DNA from: Baylisascaris procyonis
Taxonomy: Eukaryota; Nematoda; Chromadorea; Rhabditida; Ascarididae
Assembly: GCA_037389465.1 (NCBI GenBank)
Contig: JAZARR010000074.1
Coordinates: 6,324,001-6,388,000 of the forward strand
Length of the DNA: 64,000 nucleotides
Direction: 5' to 3'
A program made the position numbers and the translations under genes. Of the stretch, positions 60,569 to 64,000 are shown piece after piece. The notes under the pieces are model-generated. The model saw only the letters and a list, made by a program, of their open reading frames with translations. It did no database searches and was not told the DNA's origin. Position 1 is the stretch's first letter. Each line of letters begins with the position of its first letter.

Positions 60569-63157
60569 GGACGTACGAATTCCTTTCAAAATTGTCAAGA
60601 ATCGTCCGGATAAAGCTCAGGCTCGACTCATACTACACAATATTTCCGATCGTCGCCTCTTTTTTCGACTGCGGTGTGAAGGTGGCGGCGCACTTTCGGT
60701 GCGGCTTTTTGAATCGTTTTAAAAGTTCTTCATTTACGAACGTTATCTTAAATACTGATGTTCAAGCGATTTATTTCGTCAATACTACTTCATCCTTTCT
60801 ATATTCCCAGTGGGAGATGAAACTCGCTTTCAGAAGCCATTTATAAGCGTCGTATATAAATGTCAGATAAGCATCGTATAAAATTTCCAAATCGGTTTGA
60901 TTGAGGTTGTCATTTGCATATTTTGGGTAATGCCATATTTCATTAGGAGGTATGCATAAATCACGCGCCTTTCAAAGGGTTACTAGCAACAAAAATTTTC
61001 ACGAGAAATTCGCGCTCCAAGGTCGAAAAGTAGGAGTATGACCGAAAAGTGGAGGAAGGTCGACGTGCTTCTGCTAAGCTGCTAAGTCGTTGACTCTCTA
61101 ATATTTTTCTGTGAGCATCAGTGACTATACTTACCTGTTCAGTTAAGCAGAATGTTCCCATCACATGAGAGATTAAAAACTGCCGACATATTTGAGGTGC
61201 TACCGAGTAGCTGTGGAAATATAACACCTGGCGGACGATGTGTGTGCACGTTGACATGGATTCGAGCGGCTGGAGTGAAAACTTGGCTTGAAGCTAATTC
61301 ACTGCATATCTTATTGATCACCCGCTTCTTACCGATTGACCATAATCCCGAGCAAATCACATCGACACTTTTTATAGGTAAGTCGTCGACCACCGATCTT
61401 TCATGTCGAGTCATTTCCGTCAATTACATATTTCGACAAAGAGCACTGTACACTATTTCCTACCTGGTGAGATGTTTCAAGCTAACGAACGTGTAAAATT
61501 GATTGACAAGACAACGAAAAGCACTGACCATTCCAATTTTGTCGATTTGCCTTCTCACTTTTGACTTCCCCTTTAGCCTTCCTACCGAGTAACTGAAAAG
61601 AAGGAAAGCTGCCCATCCATAAAAGCTTTTGATAAAAATCCAATTCATATTTTGAGGAGGAGAGCAAATTCTTCCATAAGAAGTGGATTCATTGCAGTCG
61701 GGGATTTGTAATGCAAAGTTCTTTTTCCAAAGCTTTTATTATAAACTTAGCAAATCATCAGGCGTTTCTGAGATTCAAAATGGTTCGTAGTTAGGATTCT
61801 GGGAATCGGAATGCGGCAATCGGAATTTGCAAATCAAACGGAACGGAAATCTAGAAATTCGGCTAAATCAAACGAGCACCGTTATTCAAGATAAGTGAAT
61901 ATTATTCAGCGAGCATCGTAGACGGTGAATTCTTTCAAGAGACCGATGAACCCTTCGTTGAGAAGTTATCACTCAATCCACAAATCGAGTCAAGTGAGCA
62001 AAAAACTTCGTCGAAGCGAATGAGCGTTCAGGAAGAAATCCCACCAAAACAAATCGAGAGCGTCAAAATGTAAGCAAAATGCCTGCTACTTTCTAGTAAA
62101 TAACATATACTGATACTGGTTGCTTGTTAAAATTAATTTCTAGATATCTATGCCAAGTTTGACCTTCCATATAAAGGGAAAAGACTGGAAAATCATAGGA
62201 AAATTTCAAGTTGTCAGTCACATCTCTACTATTCCCACTTCTTCAGGTTTTTTTGAGATTCAAACTCTTCAGTGAGCTAGATGTGGTCATCCGTGAGCAG
62301 ATTTACTCATATTTCGTCTTTTCAGTTTTCTACATTTTAGTTTCATGACGAAGCTGCTTCAAGAAGTCCATTTCCGTACTTATTAGTTTGGAACGAAGGC
62401 ATTTTATAAAGGACTTTGTTTCCATAGAAAGACTATAGAGGTTGAATGCATACAGCCTATCTATTCGAATCTTTCACCGGCTTCCCTTTTGCTCCGAAAA
62501 ATTGATTTTACGTGAGGAAGTGGGCTTTGAAGCTGTGAAGAATGAGATCATCCCCGGTGCCAACTCCGTTGAGATCTCATTCAGGACCCGAGCTCCGACT
62601 CCACTGTTCCTTTGCTTTGTGACAGTCGTCAACAAAAACAACGATAGCAACAGAGGGTGGGAGAAGGCTTTCAAAAGATGTCAGGAGAAGAGATGATCAA
62701 GTAGATGAAAACAAAAAAGCAAATATCTCAGCAAAGCCAAAGCAACCGGGATGAGACCTCTAATCTCAAAAGTTTTCGCCGAAAATTTTTCTCGCTTATT
62801 TGAAACGCAAAAAGAAAAAACATTTTGCAGCGCATTTTTCGATTTTTTTCTCATAAAACCTGACATCTCAACCTTCCACTCAATTTGACATATAATTTTT
62901 GAGAGGAGAGGAAAATTTCTTTTCAATGTGGAAATTTAGGCGATAGCATAAAATTTAGCCAATTATTGCGTCTCATCAATACTGTTTTAAATAAATCAAA
63001 TCTTTCTAGGCCCGAAAATGTCATAAAAAATATCATTCAGCAGGAAACGATCGACAATATATTTCTCAATTTTTCAGAATTTTATTCGCATTCGCCCGCA
63101 TTTTTTATTGTCATTGCTGTAATTGTTTTTCTTTTGGTTGCTTATTTTAGTAAATGA
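60569..63157 (+). CDS. MSP-domain protein with C-terminal membrane anchor (VAP/MOSPD-like), 5' incomplete
   Basis: Exons 60569-60673, 61151-61377, 61910-62069 and 63010-63157 join in consistent phases to 213 codons plus TGA at 63155-63157; AATAAA follows at 63177-63182. The first two make an MSP (major sperm protein) beta-sandwich: ARLILHNISDRRLFFRLR is the strand pair that opens the fold, and FEVLPSSCGNITPGGRC with the later VKTWLEANSLHILLITRFL is its second half. Exon three is acidic and disordered (VDGEFFQETDEPFVEKLSLN). The last exon ends in a single hydrophobic helix (FFIVIAVIVFLLVAYF) followed by SK, a tail anchor. VAP and MOSPD proteins of this design sit in the ER and bind FFAT-type motifs; that role is inferred. 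The start codon and first exons were not found. Confidence 0.7.
62456..62696 (+). other. possible alternative last exon of the MSP-domain gene
   Basis: Behind a GAATGCATACAG acceptor this frame enters in the same phase as the tail-anchor exon, stays open for 79 codons and ends in TGA at 62694-62696. It has no membrane helix and contains GFEAVKNEIIPGANSVEISF and FLCFVTVVNKNN. Its composition is richer in G and C than the intron around it. Use in place of the tail-anchor exon would give a soluble protein. Confidence 0.35.
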
Positions 63158-64000
63158 AGCAAATTTGCAATTATTGAATAAAAGGGAGCAATTGCATTCT
63201 TTATGCAATAAAATATTTGCATAAATAATCGAATTATAATGAATTTCAGTTGTTGCTCATATTAACGTCGTTTCCGCAAATAGACATTTACTAAGTTGAG
63301 CCTCAATAAAAAGCTTCTGAAATTTTTATTAAGAGTGAAAAATGAAAGATTTTGGTTTTCATTTTTGAACAAACGGCAAGTTGCGAATTTTTGAGTCCCT
63401 TGATTCAGACCTTAAAATATAGTCCGACCCTCAGATCGCAGTACGGCTCTGAACATTTCTTCACAAATATCAAACGCTATCAATTTGGCAACTTTATACT
63501 TACGCTTCAAATTTAAGTGTCCGTCGCAAATTCTATAGTTGAGATTCTCGAAGTAGACGATAAGTCTCTAAATTTTTCATCGAAACCTTTGCTAATCGTT
63601 GTTAGCCTATTCGGGATTTCTATCATTCAAGCAAATCGAAAATAATTCGAGCAGAAGAACGATATGTTATGCACGATTGCTATTCTTCGATATTCAACGA
63701 ACAATGCACGTAAAAAGAAAGTTGAAGTACACTCATTGAAGAAATAACTAATAGTTGCTTCACCGCGATTCCAAATTTAATTATTTAAAGTCGTGGCCGA
63801 TGGTTAATATCACTCTTGATATTCTCTAAACAATGCACACTTCGTTTCCTTTTGCGATATAGCACATCGTTGCTTCCACTGTTTAAAGAAGCATTACTTA
63901 ACGTTAGCTATCAACTTGAATAAAACATTTTCTTCGCGAATGATTACGATTGCATGTGAAAAACTGCATAACACAATAATGTTAAAAAAAACTGCATAAC
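63158..64000. other. 3' flank, nothing further seen
   Basis: Contains the 3' end and poly(A) signal of the MSP-domain gene. The remaining bases to the window end show no supported frame on either strand. Confidence 0.5.

Overview
The window looks like nuclear DNA of a nematode. It is strongly AT-rich, and its genes are split by introns of roughly 60 to 3200 bases with GT donors and TTTCAG-like acceptors. Several start codons sit just behind what looks like a trans-splice acceptor. Two gene families point to Nematoda: a transthyretin-like (TTL) gene and a protein with a major sperm protein (MSP) domain. Long TA microsatellites and A/G-rich islands are scattered between genes. A spirurid or filarial-type parasite would fit, but that is inference. 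No CRISPR array, rRNA, convincing tRNA or intact transposon was seen.

Layout, left to right. 1-178: 3' end of an unrecognised + strand gene. 841-2700 (-): a complete four-exon TTL gene. 3284-4191 (-): the last three exons of an unrecognised gene. 5737-6851 (+): a three-exon secreted protein with two cysteine modules resembling those of RECK. 6852-10562: intergenic, with a TA repeat. 10563-26771 (-): the best-supported gene, a P5A-type transport ATPase (ATP13A1/CATP-8), rebuilt here as 24 exons whose phases all agree (1160 codons); only its last exon is doubtful. 26772-29222: intergenic, with a G-run that could fold as a quadruplex and a 95-base TA repeat. 29223-33599 (+): a Lys/Ser/Thr-rich protein of three exons. 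36076-37871 (-) and 40761-44027 (-): exons of a RING-finger/B-box-like protein and of an all-helical C-terminal part, probably one gene. 44028-57369: mostly empty, with a few isolated candidate exons. 57370-60000 (+): fragments of one or more unresolved genes. 60569-63157 (+): an MSP-domain protein with a tail anchor, 5' end unresolved.

The genes do not form an operon-like pathway. Taken singly they concern ER membrane quality control (P5A ATPase), ubiquitin ligation (RING), ER or membrane contact (tail-anchored MSP) and secretion (TTL, cysteine-module protein). The most interesting leads are: a choice of three phase-compatible C-termini in the MSP gene, which would switch the protein between membrane-bound and soluble; the small RECK-like secreted protein with its possible alternative last exon; the TA repeat set directly in front of a RING-gene acceptor; and the missing last membrane helix of the ATPase. 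All exon models were built by eye from reading frame, splice-site sequence and phase, with no transcript data.
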